A stretch of DNA of 64,000 bases from Arcobacter acticola (GTDB taxonomy: Bacteria > Campylobacterota > Campylobacteria > Campylobacterales > Arcobacteraceae). The stretch covers positions 1,922,001 through 1,986,000 of the forward strand of contig NZ_CP042652.1 of NCBI RefSeq assembly GCF_013177675.1. The letters are read 5' to 3'. Position 1 is the stretch's first letter; every line of letters begins with the position of its first letter. Below are positions 1 to 9,258 of this stretch, piece after piece. Made by a program: the position numbers and the translations under genes. A model generated the notes under the pieces. It saw only the letters and a list, made by a program, of their open reading frames with translations. It was not told the origin of the DNA and did not search any database.

Positions 1-351
1 TTTATTAATTCTAAAAAAAGTTGAATTCTCTCCATATTTCTCGTTTTTTTCATCATTTAAATCATTATGAAAAGAATCAAGTTTATTTAATTTTTGAAAT
101 TTTAATATAACAGTATTCTCATATAAATGAATAACTAACATTTTACAAAATAAGATTTCAGCCAAATCACTCCACGATTTATATGATCTATATATAAACT
201 TATTGTTTTCTATTTTTAATTTTTCGCCTGCGTAAATATCATCTTTTACATTTGGATTTAGAACTTCTATAGATATTTCATTATTATTTTTTAACTCATT
301 TTCTAAATATTGAATTATTTCAAACATTTCTTCATTGATAATTTTTTTCAT
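1..351 (-). CDS. hypothetical protein, truncated at the left edge
   Basis: An open frame begins with ATG at 349-351 and runs without a stop through 117 codons to the window edge, so the C-terminus is missing. The predicted protein begins MKKIINEEMFEIIQ and contains SWSDLAEILFCKM and EKYGENSTFFRINK. I do not recognise the family with certainty. The SWxDLAE and EKYG..S.FFRI patterns faintly recall the N-terminus of class I SAM-dependent methyltransferases in related genomes, but the Rossmann motifs would lie outside the window. Codon use is AT-rich like its neighbours. It is divergent from rraA across a 189-bp AT-rich gap. Confidence 0.55.
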   Translation of the reverse strand, partial: MKKIINEEMFEIIQYLENELKNNNEISIEVLNPNVKDDIYAGEKLKIENNKFIYRSYKSWSDLAEILFCKMLVIHLYENTVILKFQKLNKLDSFHNDLNDEKNEKYGENSTFFRINK

Positions 352-540
352 TTATAATCTCATTTTTTACACAATTTTTTTGATTATATTATACTTTTCA
401 AAAATATACAATGTTTTTTATAGCTTATTAAATTAAATTAATATTTAAGTTTAATAAATTTTTAATTTTATACACTTTTTCTACATTTTATTTCTATACT
501 ATTGTCACTGTAATATTTATTTAGGAAAAAAAGGATTAAT

Positions 541-1023
541 ATGAACATTCAAACAGCAGACTTATGTGATAACAATAGAGACAAAAAAATAGAAGTTTTA
601 TCTTCAAAATTTACAAACTATGGCGGATTAAAACAATTTTCAGGACAAATTGTTACTGTTAAATTAGATAAAAGTAATTGGCTTTTATTAGAAATGTTAA
701 GAGATGAAGATGGAAAAGGAAGAATCGTAGTAGTAGATAATTCACAAGAATTTTTTGGAGTTGTAGGAGATAAGTTAATGGCTTTTGCACTTAAAAACAA
801 TTGGCAAGCAATTATTTTAAATGGTTACGTAAGAGATACAGATGAAACAAAAAACATCAATGTAGGCTTGGCTGCAATTGGAACTTGTCCATTAAGAAAT
901 TTTGAAGAAACTCAAGGACAAAGAGATGTTGAACTAAGTTTTGAAGGACTTACTTTTAATACAGGTGATTATATTTATGCTGATAATGATGGAATTATTC
1001 TAACAAAATCAAAACTAATGTAG
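541..1023 (+). CDS. rraA: RraA family protein (RNase E activity regulator / HMG aldolase fold)
   Basis: This 160-residue protein has the full RraA length and signature. TADLCD is near the N-terminus, VVGDKLM is at about residues 74-80 and NGYVRDTDE is at 94-102. In the family the Gly-Asp and Arg-Asp pairs line the trimer-interface pocket. R98-D99 followed two residues later by E102 fits the RD-x2-E/D pattern of the 4-hydroxy-4-methyl-2-oxoglutarate aldolases, so either an RNA-degradosome regulator or a metal-dependent aldolase is possible. The start is supported by AAAAGGATT before ATG, and TATACT at 495-500 is a good -10 candidate. It appears monocistronic. Confidence 0.85.
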   Translation: MNIQTADLCDNNRDKKIEVLSSKFTNYGGLKQFSGQIVTVKLDKSNWLLLEMLRDEDGKGRIVVVDNSQEFFGVVGDKLMAFALKNNWQAIILNGYVRDTDETKNINVGLAAIGTCPLRNFEETQGQRDVELSFEGLTFNTGDYIYADNDGIILTKSKLM

Positions 1024-1135
1024 CATCTATTTTTAAATTCACTATTTTTAAGAAGAAGTATCTCAATTTAGTTAACAATATAATAAACGAAAAAATGGTA
1101 ATATACTCAACTAATTATTTAAAAGGAAACTAACG

Positions 1136-3670
1136 TTGAGATATATTATCTTAGGTCTTATCATGGCAGGTTTATTCCAAGTGTTTTTTTGGATTACACA
1201 GGATAACCGTGTGTCATTAATTGAAACTTCATTTGAAAAAGTTGAATCTCTTTCATACTCTCCATTTGAAGGTTACGATAAAAAAGTTTTATCACCTGAA
1301 CAAATTGAAGAAGATGTAAGTATGCTTTCGCATTTTACAACTAAACTTCGTACTTACTCTACTGCGGATGCTAAAGTAATTCTAGAAGCAACTTCTAAAA
1401 CAGATATACCTATTGACTTAGGTATTTGGATAAGTGGTGATCATAAAGAAAATCATTTAGAAATCCAAAGAGCATTAAAATTATTGGAAAAATATCCAGA
1501 TAATATTGCAAATGTTATAGTAGGAAATGAGACTCTTCTTAGAGCTGATTTAGAGGAAGAAGAATTATTCGCTTATATTGATTTTGTTGCAGAATTTACT
1601 AATAAACCAATCACTTGTGCTGAGACATGGGATGTTTGGGAAAGAATTCCAGATCTTGCAAAACATGTAGATTTTATCACTATTCACATCTTACCTTATT
1701 GGGAAAAAGTGCCTATAGATAGATTCAATGATTTTATTATTGAAAAATATACTCTTGTTGAAAAGTTATTTCCTTATACAAAGATAAATATTGGGGAAAC
1801 AGGATGGCCAAGTCATGGGTATAATAATAATAACGCCGTTCCAAGTTTAAAAAATCAAGCTGTAGCAATTAGAGGTTTTATAAATCTTGCTTCTGAAAAA
1901 GGTTGGGATTATAATATTGTTGAAGCATTTGATCAACAATGGAAAGGTTATGATGAGGGAAATGTTGGACAATATTGGGGAATTTTCACATCTGATAGAG
2001 AATTAAAATTCTATTTAAGTGGTGATATTGAATTAAATCAATATTGGCTATACCAAATGATTGCTGCAATTATTATTGGAGCTTTATTAACATTATTTGG
2101 ACTTAGAAACCAAAAAATGAATATCAATCATGCATTAGCTTATGCTGTTACAGCTCAAGGTATGGCATTTGGTATTGTAATGGCTGTTATTTATCCATTT
2201 GCAAACTATATGAACTTTGGTATGTGGGTTATGTGGGGAATGGGAACATTCTTAATGATTCCATTAATCATTATTACTCTTGCTAAGGCAAATGAATTAT
2301 TTAGAAATTCTTTAGGAGTTGGACCAGAAAGACTAGTACCTCTTGATTTAAGATCAGATAATATTCCATTTGTTTCAATTCATGTTCCTGCATATAAAGA
2401 GCAACCTCATGTATTAGCAGAAACATTACAAGCATTATCAAGATTAAATTACCCTAACTATGAAGTTTTAGTAATTATTAATAATACTTCAGAAGAGTAT
2501 TACTGGAAGCCAATTGAAAAGTTATGTCAAGAACTTGGAGATAAATTTGTATTTATGAATATCACATGTACTGGATTTAAAGCGGGTGCTTTAAATGCTG
2601 CACTGGATTATACAAATAAAAAAGCTGAAATTATTGCTGTTATTGATGCAGATTATGTTGTTGAGTCTCCTTGGTTAATTGATTTAGTTCCTTTATTTGA
2701 TGATCCAAAAGTAGCAATCGTTCAAGCTCCTCAAGATCACAGAGATGGAAATGAATCAATTATAAAGGCTGCTATGAATGCAGAATATGCAGGATTCTTT
2801 GATATTGGTATGATTGATAGAAATGAAGAAAATGCTATTGTTGTTCACGGAACTATGGTAATGGTTAGATTAAGTGCCATGATGGAAGTTGGTGGTTGGG
2901 GAACTGATACTATTGTTGAAGATAGTGAATTAGGTCTTAGATTATTTGAAGCTGGTTACCTTGCACACTATACAAATAGAAGATATGGTTATGGATTACT
3001 TCCTGATACTATTGAAGCATTTAAAACACAACGTCATAGATGGGCTTATGGTGCTATTCAAATTCTTAAAAAACACTGGAGAGAATTTACACCATCAGCT
3101 ACAAAATTAACATCTAGACAAAAAAATAAATTTGTTGCTGGTTGGTTCTTTTGGTTAAGTGATGCTTTAGGTCCTGTTATGGCTATTATGAATATTATTT
3201 GGGTTCCTGTTATTATATTTGTTGGGGTTACAATTCCAACAATTCCATTAACAATTCCAATTATTACAGCATTTTTAGTAAATGTTTTACATACTTTTAT
3301 TTTATATAGAATCAAAGTAAAAACATCATTTAAAAATACAATTTTAAGTTCTATAGCATCTATGAGTTTACAGTTAATTATTTTCAAAGCTGTTTTTGAT
3401 GGTTTTGTAAAAGATGGTTTACCGTTTAAAAGAACAGATAAAGGTGGTAAAGCTAAAAAAGCAGCTACCGCTACTAACCCTATTAAATATGAAACTATTT
3501 TAGGTACATTATTGTTAATATCATTTTTCGGTTTAATATTTACAAATTATACAGGTATTACTGAAATTTATGTTTTTGCAGCAACTATATTTATTCAAAG
3601 TATTCCTTATATCTCAGCAATTATTATGAGAATATTAGAAGTACAATCTTTAAAAAATCAGAAGTCTTAA
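1136..3670 (+). CDS. GH17-GT2 fusion, membrane beta-glucan synthase-like protein
   Basis: This 844-residue protein joins two carbohydrate domains. Residues about 40-290 form a glycoside hydrolase 17 domain with acid/base E132 in VGNE and nucleophile E221 in IGETGWP. Two membrane segments follow (about 305-325 and 340-385). A family 2 glycosyltransferase occupies about 410-650, with DAD at 504-506, VED at 594-596 and QRHRW at 632-636. More membrane helices follow. GT2/GH17 pairs are known from NdvB-type beta-1,3-glucan synthases, where the GH17 part remodels the product. Substrate and product here are inference. The start is TTG, chosen because AAAGGA lies 11 bases upstream. A hairpin overlaps the stop. 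Confidence 0.85.
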   Translation: MRYIILGLIMAGLFQVFFWITQDNRVSLIETSFEKVESLSYSPFEGYDKKVLSPEQIEEDVSMLSHFTTKLRTYSTADAKVILEATSKTDIPIDLGIWISGDHKENHLEIQRALKLLEKYPDNIANVIVGNETLLRADLEEEELFAYIDFVAEFTNKPITCAETWDVWERIPDLAKHVDFITIHILPYWEKVPIDRFNDFIIEKYTLVEKLFPYTKINIGETGWPSHGYNNNNAVPSLKNQAVAIRGFINLASEKGWDYNIVEAFDQQWKGYDEGNVGQYWGIFTSDRELKFYLSGDIELNQYWLYQMIAAIIIGALLTLFGLRNQKMNINHALAYAVTAQGMAFGIVMAVIYPFANYMNFGMWVMWGMGTFLMIPLIIITLAKANELFRNSLGVGPERLVPLDLRSDNIPFVSIHVPAYKEQPHVLAETLQALSRLNYPNYEVLVIINNTSEEYYWKPIEKLCQELGDKFVFMNITCTGFKAGALNAALDYTNKKAEIIAVIDADYVVESPWLIDLVPLFDDPKVAIVQAPQDHRDGNESIIKAAMNAEYAGFFDIGMIDRNEENAIVVHGTMVMVRLSAMMEVGGWGTDTIVEDSELGLRLFEAGYLAHYTNRRYGYGLLPDTIEAFKTQRHRWAYGAIQILKKHWREFTPSATKLTSRQKNKFVAGWFFWLSDALGPVMAIMNIIWVPVIIFVGVTIPTIPLTIPIITAFLVNVLHTFILYRIKVKTSFKNTILSSIASMSLQLIIFKAVFDGFVKDGLPFKRTDKGGKAKKAATATNPIKYETILGTLLLISFFGLIFTNYTGITEIYVFAATIFIQSIPYISAIIMRILEVQSLKNQKS

Positions 3671-3685
3671 TAAGACTTCTGATTT
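3655..3685. terminator. hairpin overlapping the GH17-GT2 stop codon
   Basis: Perfect 14-bp stem (AAATCAGAAGTCTT paired with its complement) around a 3-base loop. It spans the stop codon. The plus side ends TTTCC and the minus side ends in an A/T run, so it may stop transcription in both directions. Confidence 0.7.
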
Positions 3686-3793
3686 CCTAACAAATTTCAA
3701 ATATTTTTCTAAAATAACTCTTTTTAAATCTACTATTTATTAACTATTCTGTATATTACGCATCCAAAAAAATTCCATGACAAGGATTAAATA

Positions 3794-4057
3794 ATCAATA
3801 AAATAATTATCTATTTATTATTATCTACAAGTTTATTTTCAAATGATTTCAAGTTAAATGCACTTGCAAAAGAACAGAAAAGTTTAATTAATAAATATGA
3901 AATGAATATAAAAATAGCCAAAGCAAAAAGATTATATGAAAGAATAAACCTTTTATCTCAAACACTAAACTGTTTTAAAAACTCACATAGTAAAAAAGAT
4001 ATAACAAATTGTAAATATGAAGAGCAAAAAAAGATTATGGAAATAATAAGTAAGTGA
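3794..4057 (+). CDS. small secreted protein lacking a standard start codon
   Basis: In a 426-bp gap, an open frame encodes about 87 residues. A hydrophobic signal-like stretch (KIIIYLLLSTSLFSND) is followed by a Lys-rich helical part with two Cys (LNCFKNS and TNCKYEEQ), ending in IISK at TGA 4055-4057. An in-frame stop at 3788-3790 leaves no ATG, GTG or TTG before the signal sequence. AAGGA at 3782-3786 is 7 bases from ATC 3794, which is where ATG AAT AAA would be expected. Either ATC (or ATA 3791) is a rare start, or an ATG was lost and this is a young pseudogene. The first internal ATG, 3902, would remove the signal peptide. A terminator follows directly. Confidence 0.45.
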   Translation: MNKIIIYLLLSTSLFSNDFKLNALAKEQKSLINKYEMNIKIAKAKRLYERINLLSQTLNCFKNSHSKKDITNCKYEEQKKIMEIISK

Positions 4058-4058
4058 A

Positions 4059-4085
4059 ATTAGAAGCCAAAAAATGACTTCTAAT
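4059..4085. terminator. convergent hairpin terminator
   Basis: Arms ATTAGAAG (4059-4066) and CTTCTAAT (4078-4085) are perfectly complementary around an 11-base loop. It lies between the small secreted ORF and the stop of the BCCT gene, so it can serve both strands. Confidence 0.6.
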
Positions 4086-4096
4086 AATATAGTTTT

Positions 4097-6094
4097 CTAA
4101 TCGATAGGAACTACAGGGTTAAGTGTTGATGTATTATGTAAGAAGTGTCTATGTTTTTCAAATTGATCGATAATATCAATCACAATTGCATCTTCATCAT
4201 AACCATAAATATCATAAGCTTTATTTCCATCTTGTAAGTAAACCTCTGCTCGAGCGTATTTTTTTTGCTCTTTAGTAGGATTTACAGACTCAGGATAAGC
4301 ATAACTTGGAGTATCATAATTTCTAGCACGTACTTCATAAATAAAGTCAAAATCATTTGAATGCTCAACTCTAATAACAGAAATTGCACTTGCTTTATCA
4401 TTTGAAATATCTACGTTCCATGAGTAATTATTAAGCTCTTCTTTTACAGCTTGCATTGCTGTAAGAACATCTTCATTAATAAATCTTTTTGTTTCTTCAA
4501 CTTTAGGAAACTCAATAATTCTATTAAGTCTTACTTTCCATGTTCCACTAATTTTTCCATGACGACCTGCATTCATATGGTGTCTTAAACTTTCATTTCT
4601 AATTGTTTCAAGATTAAGTGCTTTATACAGCCCCCAACAAGCAATTAACATAACAATAGCAAAAGGTAAAGCTATAATAATTGAAGCTGATTGTAAAGCT
4701 CCTAAACCACCTGCAAGTAATAAAGCAATTGCAACAATACCTTGAGTAACTGCCCAAAAAATTCTTTGCCAAACTGGATTATTATCTTTCCCACCTGATG
4801 CTATTGTATCAACTACAAGCGATCCTGAATCTGATGATGTAACAAAAAATGTAACAACTAAAATAATTGCTATTATTGAAGTAATACTTGCAAATGGGAA
4901 ATGCTCTAAAAATTTAAATAAAGCTGTTGAAACATCAGCTGAAACAGCTGTTGATAACATAGTAAAACCATCATTCATAATTGCATCTAATGCACTATTT
5001 CCAAACACAGTCATCCATAAAAATGTAAATCCAACAGGAACAAATAAAACTCCAATTACGAACTCTCTGATTGTTCTACCTCTTGATACACGAGCTATAA
5101 ACATCCCAACAAAAGGAGCCCAAGCAATCCACCAAGCCCAATAAAATAAAGTCCATGAACTAATCCATGAAGTTTTATCATAAGCATATTGATTAAAAGT
5201 CATAAATACAACATTTGATAAATAAGAACCTATATTTTGAATAAATGCATTTAATAAAAAAAATGTAGGACCAGCTAAAAAAATAAATAGTACTAAAAAA
5301 CCAGCTAAATAAAGATTTAACTCTGATAATCTTTTAATTCCACCATCAAGACCTAAAACAACTGAAATTGTTGCAAGTGCTGTAATAATAGCTATTAAAA
5401 TTATTTGATTTGTAATATCAACAGGAATATCAAAAAGATAATTTAATCCTGAATTCACTTGTAAAACACCAAATCCAAGAGAAGTTGCAACTCCAAAAAC
5501 TGTTCCTAAAACGGCAATGGTATCAACACTATGTCCAATTCCACCATATATTTTATCTCCTATTAAAGGATATAACGCAGATCTAATAGATAATGGTAAG
5601 CCATGTCTAAAAGAAAAATATGCTAATACTAAACCAACAACAGCATAAATTCCCCAAGCATGTAGTCCCCAGTGAAAAAATACTATATTCATAGCCATCT
5701 TAGCTGATTCTATACTTTCAGCTGTTCCAACAGGAGGTGATACATAATGCATTACAGGTTCTGCAACACCCCAAAACATAAGCCCTATTCCCATTCCAGC
5801 TGAAAAAAGCATAGCAAACCAAGAAAGATTTGAATATGCAGGTTTTGATTGATCAGGGCCTAATCTAAACTTTCCAAAGGGAGAGATTGCTAAAAATAGT
5901 ACAAATAGTGTAAAAATTCCTACACTTAACATATAAAGCCAACCAAATTTTTCTGCTACAAAGTTTTTAACTGTACTAAAAACCTCGCTTGCAACTTGGG
6001 GCATTATCATCGTAAAGACCACTAATATTACTATAAATAATACAGATGGTATAAATACTGGTTTTAAGATCGTTGTCTTAATTTCTTGACTCAT
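4097..6094 (-). CDS. BCCT family transporter (choline/betaine/carnitine type)
   Basis: This predicted 12-helix secondary carrier of about 665 residues takes up quaternary ammonium osmolytes or their precursors with Na+ or H+. Family marks are the long run GIGLMFWGVAEPVMHY, the Trp-rich WAWWIAWAPFVGMFIAR in the substrate helix followed by SRGRTIREF, and TSSDSGSLVVD. A soluble C-terminal tail of about 150 residues resembles the osmosensing tail of BetT/BetP-like proteins. I prefer the start at MSQEIK (6094), which is preceded by AAAAGGAAAAT, over an upstream in-frame ATG at 6109. It overlaps the end of the MFS gene by 17 bases, so the two are probably co-translated. The exact substrate cannot be read from sequence. 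Confidence 0.9.
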   Translation of the reverse strand: MSQEIKTTILKPVFIPSVLFIVILVVFTMIMPQVASEVFSTVKNFVAEKFGWLYMLSVGIFTLFVLFLAISPFGKFRLGPDQSKPAYSNLSWFAMLFSAGMGIGLMFWGVAEPVMHYVSPPVGTAESIESAKMAMNIVFFHWGLHAWGIYAVVGLVLAYFSFRHGLPLSIRSALYPLIGDKIYGGIGHSVDTIAVLGTVFGVATSLGFGVLQVNSGLNYLFDIPVDITNQIILIAIITALATISVVLGLDGGIKRLSELNLYLAGFLVLFIFLAGPTFFLLNAFIQNIGSYLSNVVFMTFNQYAYDKTSWISSWTLFYWAWWIAWAPFVGMFIARVSRGRTIREFVIGVLFVPVGFTFLWMTVFGNSALDAIMNDGFTMLSTAVSADVSTALFKFLEHFPFASITSIIAIILVVTFFVTSSDSGSLVVDTIASGGKDNNPVWQRIFWAVTQGIVAIALLLAGGLGALQSASIIIALPFAIVMLIACWGLYKALNLETIRNESLRHHMNAGRHGKISGTWKVRLNRIIEFPKVEETKRFINEDVLTAMQAVKEELNNYSWNVDISNDKASAISVIRVEHSNDFDFIYEVRARNYDTPSYAYPESVNPTKEQKKYARAEVYLQDGNKAYDIYGYDEDAIVIDIIDQFEKHRHFLHNTSTLNPVVPID

Positions 6095-7358
6095 TATTTT
6101 CCTTTTCATTTTCTAAATTTTGTTCTAAGTCTAGTTCTAAAACCACACTTCCTGAAGCCACGGGAATATTTACAAACACACTCATATCATCATCTGCAAT
6201 TCGTTTTTTAGATAGTGAATAGAAACCTAAAAAAACACCTAATATTGCAAAAATGACAAAAATAAATTCACTATAGTAATAAAGTCCAAATCCTAATATT
6301 ATTGGAGCAAGAAATGATCCTAATCCATAAGTAAATAAAAGTGCTCTACTAATTTCAACTATATCTTTATTTTCATCTACAACATCATTAGCTCTTGCAA
6401 GTGCTAAGGGATAGATTGAGAAAATACTAAAACCTAATAAAACTCCTAATACATAAATCATATTCTCATAAGATAAAACAAAAATAAATAATGTAGAAAT
6501 AAGAGCTATATAAAAGCCATTGTAAGCAAGAAGTTTTCTTCTTCCATACTTATCAGATAATAGTCCTATTGGCCATTGAGAGATAAGACCTCCAATAATA
6601 GAGCAAGCCATAAATAAAGAGAGCATTTCAATAGAAGAATATTTTTGAATTAAATATATAGGTATCATTGTAAAAAATCCACCAACTAAAAAACCACCAA
6701 TAAAACTGCCCATTAATGCCAAAGGTACCACTGAAAAAAGCTTCGGGAAACTATATTTTTCAAAAGGTTTTAAAATAGGCTCTTTAATCTTTGTCATTGA
6801 TATAAATAAAACAGAAAAAAGTATTAATACTGAGCCTAAAATAAAAATAATATAAGTAGTATCCCCTTTTATATTTAAAAAAAGTTGCCCCACTGCAGTT
6901 GCTAGATAAAAGATAATTGTATAAATAGCAAGTATTTTTCCCCTATGAGTTTGGCTAGACTTTTCATTTAACCAACTTTCTAATATTATAAGTAATGCAT
7001 AAAATGCAAAACCTGAAATAAAACGTAATATAGCCCAAAGGTACTCATTAAAAAACAAAGCTTGAACTAAAAATGAGATAACCATCAAAGATGCAAATGT
7101 AGCAAAACTTCTAATATGCCCAACAGAAGATATAATCTTTTGACTAAAAATAGATGAGCCAATTGCTCCTAAAAAAAACGAAGCATTAATAAGACCAATT
7201 ATTGCATCATTTAAACCTAATTCTTTTAGATAAACTCCAACATAAGTAAGTATCATTCCATAACCAATTGCTAAAAATGCTATTGCAAAAAATAAAGAAG
7301 AAATAGGACTTAGTGAAAATTTTTCTATGTACGAGTGTGTGTTTGTATTGTCATTCAT
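6078..7358 (-). CDS. MFS transporter
   Basis: This 426-residue protein has about 12 hydrophobic helices. The classic loop signature between helices is seen in the second half as GLLSDKYGRRKLL, and a long acidic tail ends the protein. The overall shape resembles the YcaD-type MFS carriers, with an alpha-helical repeat of two six-helix halves. Substrate is unknown. The 3' end overlaps the start of the BCCT gene, indicating a two-gene operon transcribed leftward. The upstream 99-bp gap is shared with the divergent RMD1/YagE gene. Confidence 0.8.
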   Translation of the reverse strand: MNDNTNTHSYIEKFSLSPISSLFFAIAFLAIGYGMILTYVGVYLKELGLNDAIIGLINASFFLGAIGSSIFSQKIISSVGHIRSFATFASLMVISFLVQALFFNEYLWAILRFISGFAFYALLIILESWLNEKSSQTHRGKILAIYTIIFYLATAVGQLFLNIKGDTTYIIFILGSVLILFSVLFISMTKIKEPILKPFEKYSFPKLFSVVPLALMGSFIGGFLVGGFFTMIPIYLIQKYSSIEMLSLFMACSIIGGLISQWPIGLLSDKYGRRKLLAYNGFYIALISTLFIFVLSYENMIYVLGVLLGFSIFSIYPLALARANDVVDENKDIVEISRALLFTYGLGSFLAPIILGFGLYYYSEFIFVIFAILGVFLGFYSLSKKRIADDDMSVFVNIPVASGSVVLELDLEQNLENEKENNESRN

Positions 7359-7469
7359 ATGCCCAAAATAACATATTTTGTCTTAATTTTTACTGTTAAT
7401 TATATTTTTGTTTCTTTAAAGTAATCATATTATTATATAATAATAACAAAATATAATATGGGAAAAATC

Positions 7470-8249
7470 ATGAATGTAAAAAAATTAATATCTTATTTAA
7501 CTTGTGAGAAATTTGAAAAAGAGGTATTTAAAAGTATAGAGGAACGATATAAATGTAATATTATAAAAGATGCAATTATTATAAATATAAAAGAAAATCA
7601 AGAAATAATATTATTTAACTATGGTGTTCTAATTTCTTGGAATGTAGAATTTGAAAATATAAAATTTTTTATGGATTTTATAAAAAACTTTCAAGTAAAT
7701 AGTTTTGAAATTCCATTTATTGAAGAATTAAATTATACATTTGAAAGCGAATTCAAAATAAACTTTGACACAATTTATTTAAATGATTTGTCATCTATAT
7801 CAAAAATAGCAATTTCTCAAGCTTTATCTCAAAATGTAAAATTAGATCAATTTGAAAAAGAGGTACAAACAAGTATTGAAAATAATTCAAATATTCCTTT
7901 ACAATTAGCACAAACAGGAAAAATAAAATTAACAAAAAAAGAGATTTCTAAGAAAATTGGAGAATTATTTTTAGTAAAAAGTAAAATAAATTTACATTAT
8001 GATTTACTTGATACTCCTGAGTTTTTCTGGGAATATCCTGAATATGAAAATCAATATGAAAAAATGATTAAATATTTAGATATTAAATCTAGAGTAGAAG
8101 TTTTAAATAAAAAAGTTGAAATTATTCAAGAACTGTTGCATGTTTTAGGAGATGAACAAAAGCATAGATATTCATCTTTTTTAGAATGGATAATTATTAT
8201 TTTAATTGCTTTTGAAATAGTTATAAATCTTAAAGATCACTTTTGGTAG
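7470..8249 (+). CDS. RMD1/YagE family protein (DUF155)
   Basis: The protein of about 259 residues has the family layout. The N-terminal half contains DAIIINIKENQEIILFNYG and the middle reads KIAISQALSQNVKLDQFE. A helical part then contains LDTPEFFWEYPEYENQYEKM, and a C-terminal membrane anchor follows (FLEWIIIILIAFEIVI). In yeast, members are membrane-anchored mitochondrial or sporulation proteins; the bacterial role is unknown. I prefer the ATG at 7470 (GGGAAAAA upstream) to the one at 7458, which has no ribosome site. The last 13 bases overlap the convergent amidase gene. Confidence 0.8.
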   Translation: MNVKKLISYLTCEKFEKEVFKSIEERYKCNIIKDAIIINIKENQEIILFNYGVLISWNVEFENIKFFMDFIKNFQVNSFEIPFIEELNYTFESEFKINFDTIYLNDLSSISKIAISQALSQNVKLDQFEKEVQTSIENNSNIPLQLAQTGKIKLTKKEISKKIGELFLVKSKINLHYDLLDTPEFFWEYPEYENQYEKMIKYLDIKSRVEVLNKKVEIIQELLHVLGDEQKHRYSSFLEWIIIILIAFEIVINLKDHFW

Positions 8250-8875
8250 GAGTTCAAATCAGGAAAGTTACTTCTTAAACTTTCCATAAACCATACAGCT
8301 GGGTCATGTTTTATAGTTCTATATTTAGCATCTCTTTCTAAAAATAAAGGATGATTTTCAAACTTTGTATATTCATAATGACCAATTAGATATTCAATAG
8401 TTTTATACTTTTCTTTTAAATATTTAACTAACTCTATATTTGCTTTTAGTTGCTCTTGTGTTAACTCTTTTTTATTGCCACCAATATTTTCTATTCCAAT
8501 ACTTGAAAGATTTAAACCTATTACATGTCTTGCCATATAAGTTTCTGGCATTAAAGCATAAATACTCCCATCAAAATCTACTAAAAAATGTGCTGATACA
8601 TTTAAGTTCCCAGCTTTCATTATGTAGTTTCTATCAGCTGTTAAAGTCTCTGAGTTAAATCTATCATATGATTCTTTTAAATCATCCATTGCAGTATGAT
8701 GAATAACAATAACTTTAGGAACTATATATATATTCTCAACATCTAAGCCATAAGAGTTTTTTATATATTCTTTTGTTAAATCAATTCTTTTTTGTGTAAA
8801 ATTTAAAGGCATTTGTTTAATTTCAATAGAATTTGCATAAATAAAAAGGGATAATATTAGTAAAAATTTTTTCAT
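8237..8875 (-). CDS. N-acetylmuramoyl-L-alanine amidase (Amidase_2), secreted
   Basis: A signal peptide (MKKFLLILSLFIYANS) precedes an Amidase_2 domain. Visible zinc and catalytic positions include the His of VIVIHHTA near residue 59, the Glu of SIGIENIG, and His-Asp in KHDPAVWF. AHFLVDFDG and YALMPE are also typical. The enzyme would cleave the bond between muramic acid and L-Ala of the peptide stem in the periplasm, for peptidoglycan turnover or recycling. It overlaps the convergent RMD1/YagE gene by 13 bases at the 3' end. Length (212) is normal for a stand-alone amidase. Confidence 0.85.
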   Translation of the reverse strand: MKKFLLILSLFIYANSIEIKQMPLNFTQKRIDLTKEYIKNSYGLDVENIYIVPKVIVIHHTAMDDLKESYDRFNSETLTADRNYIMKAGNLNVSAHFLVDFDGSIYALMPETYMARHVIGLNLSSIGIENIGGNKKELTQEQLKANIELVKYLKEKYKTIEYLIGHYEYTKFENHPLFLERDAKYRTIKHDPAVWFMESLRSNFPDLNSYQK

Positions 8876-8963
8876 AGTGCAATTGTAACAGATTTTTTGT
8901 GAATTTCATTTGTTAATTAAATGAATAAAACTATATAATATAGTACAAATAAAAAGGAAGCTT

Positions 8964-9254
8964 ATGCAAAATATAAAAGAAAATTTAAAAGATTTAGTGG
9001 AAAACACTATGATTCCTGAAGTTGAAAATTATTTAGAAGATTTATTTAAACTTTTAGAAACAAATTCACAAACTCCTGATGATGTATTAGCAATAGAAGA
9101 AATGGAGTCATTTTTAGTTGAATTACAAAATATTTTAGCAGTTATAGAAGAAGACAAAATGCCAGATAGTGAATATCAAAGAATTTATGATTATATTATG
9201 CAAAACATAGATGAGCATGCACATGGACATGAACTTGAGCAACAAGAAGATTAG
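8964..9254 (+). CDS. acidic hypothetical protein
   Basis: This 96-residue protein is strongly acidic and predicted almost entirely helical (ENYLEDLFKLLET, EEMESFLVELQNILAVIEEDK), with a short His-rich tail HEHAHGHELEQQED-like near the end. AAAAAGGAAG gives a good ribosome site. I do not recognise a domain. The His-rich C-terminus could bind metal, but that is speculation. It ends 4 bases from the convergent CPA2 antiporter gene. Confidence 0.65.
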   Translation: MQNIKENLKDLVENTMIPEVENYLEDLFKLLETNSQTPDDVLAIEEMESFLVELQNILAVIEEDKMPDSEYQRIYDYIMQNIDEHAHGHELEQQED

Positions 9255-9258
9255 AAAT

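Noticed and set aside
3058-3387. A 109-residue antisense ORF inside the GH17-GT2 gene, and similar antisense frames such as 41768-42181 in fdhA
   Set aside because: No ribosome site or family, and they mirror strong coding sequence; AT-rich codon bias opens such frames by chance.
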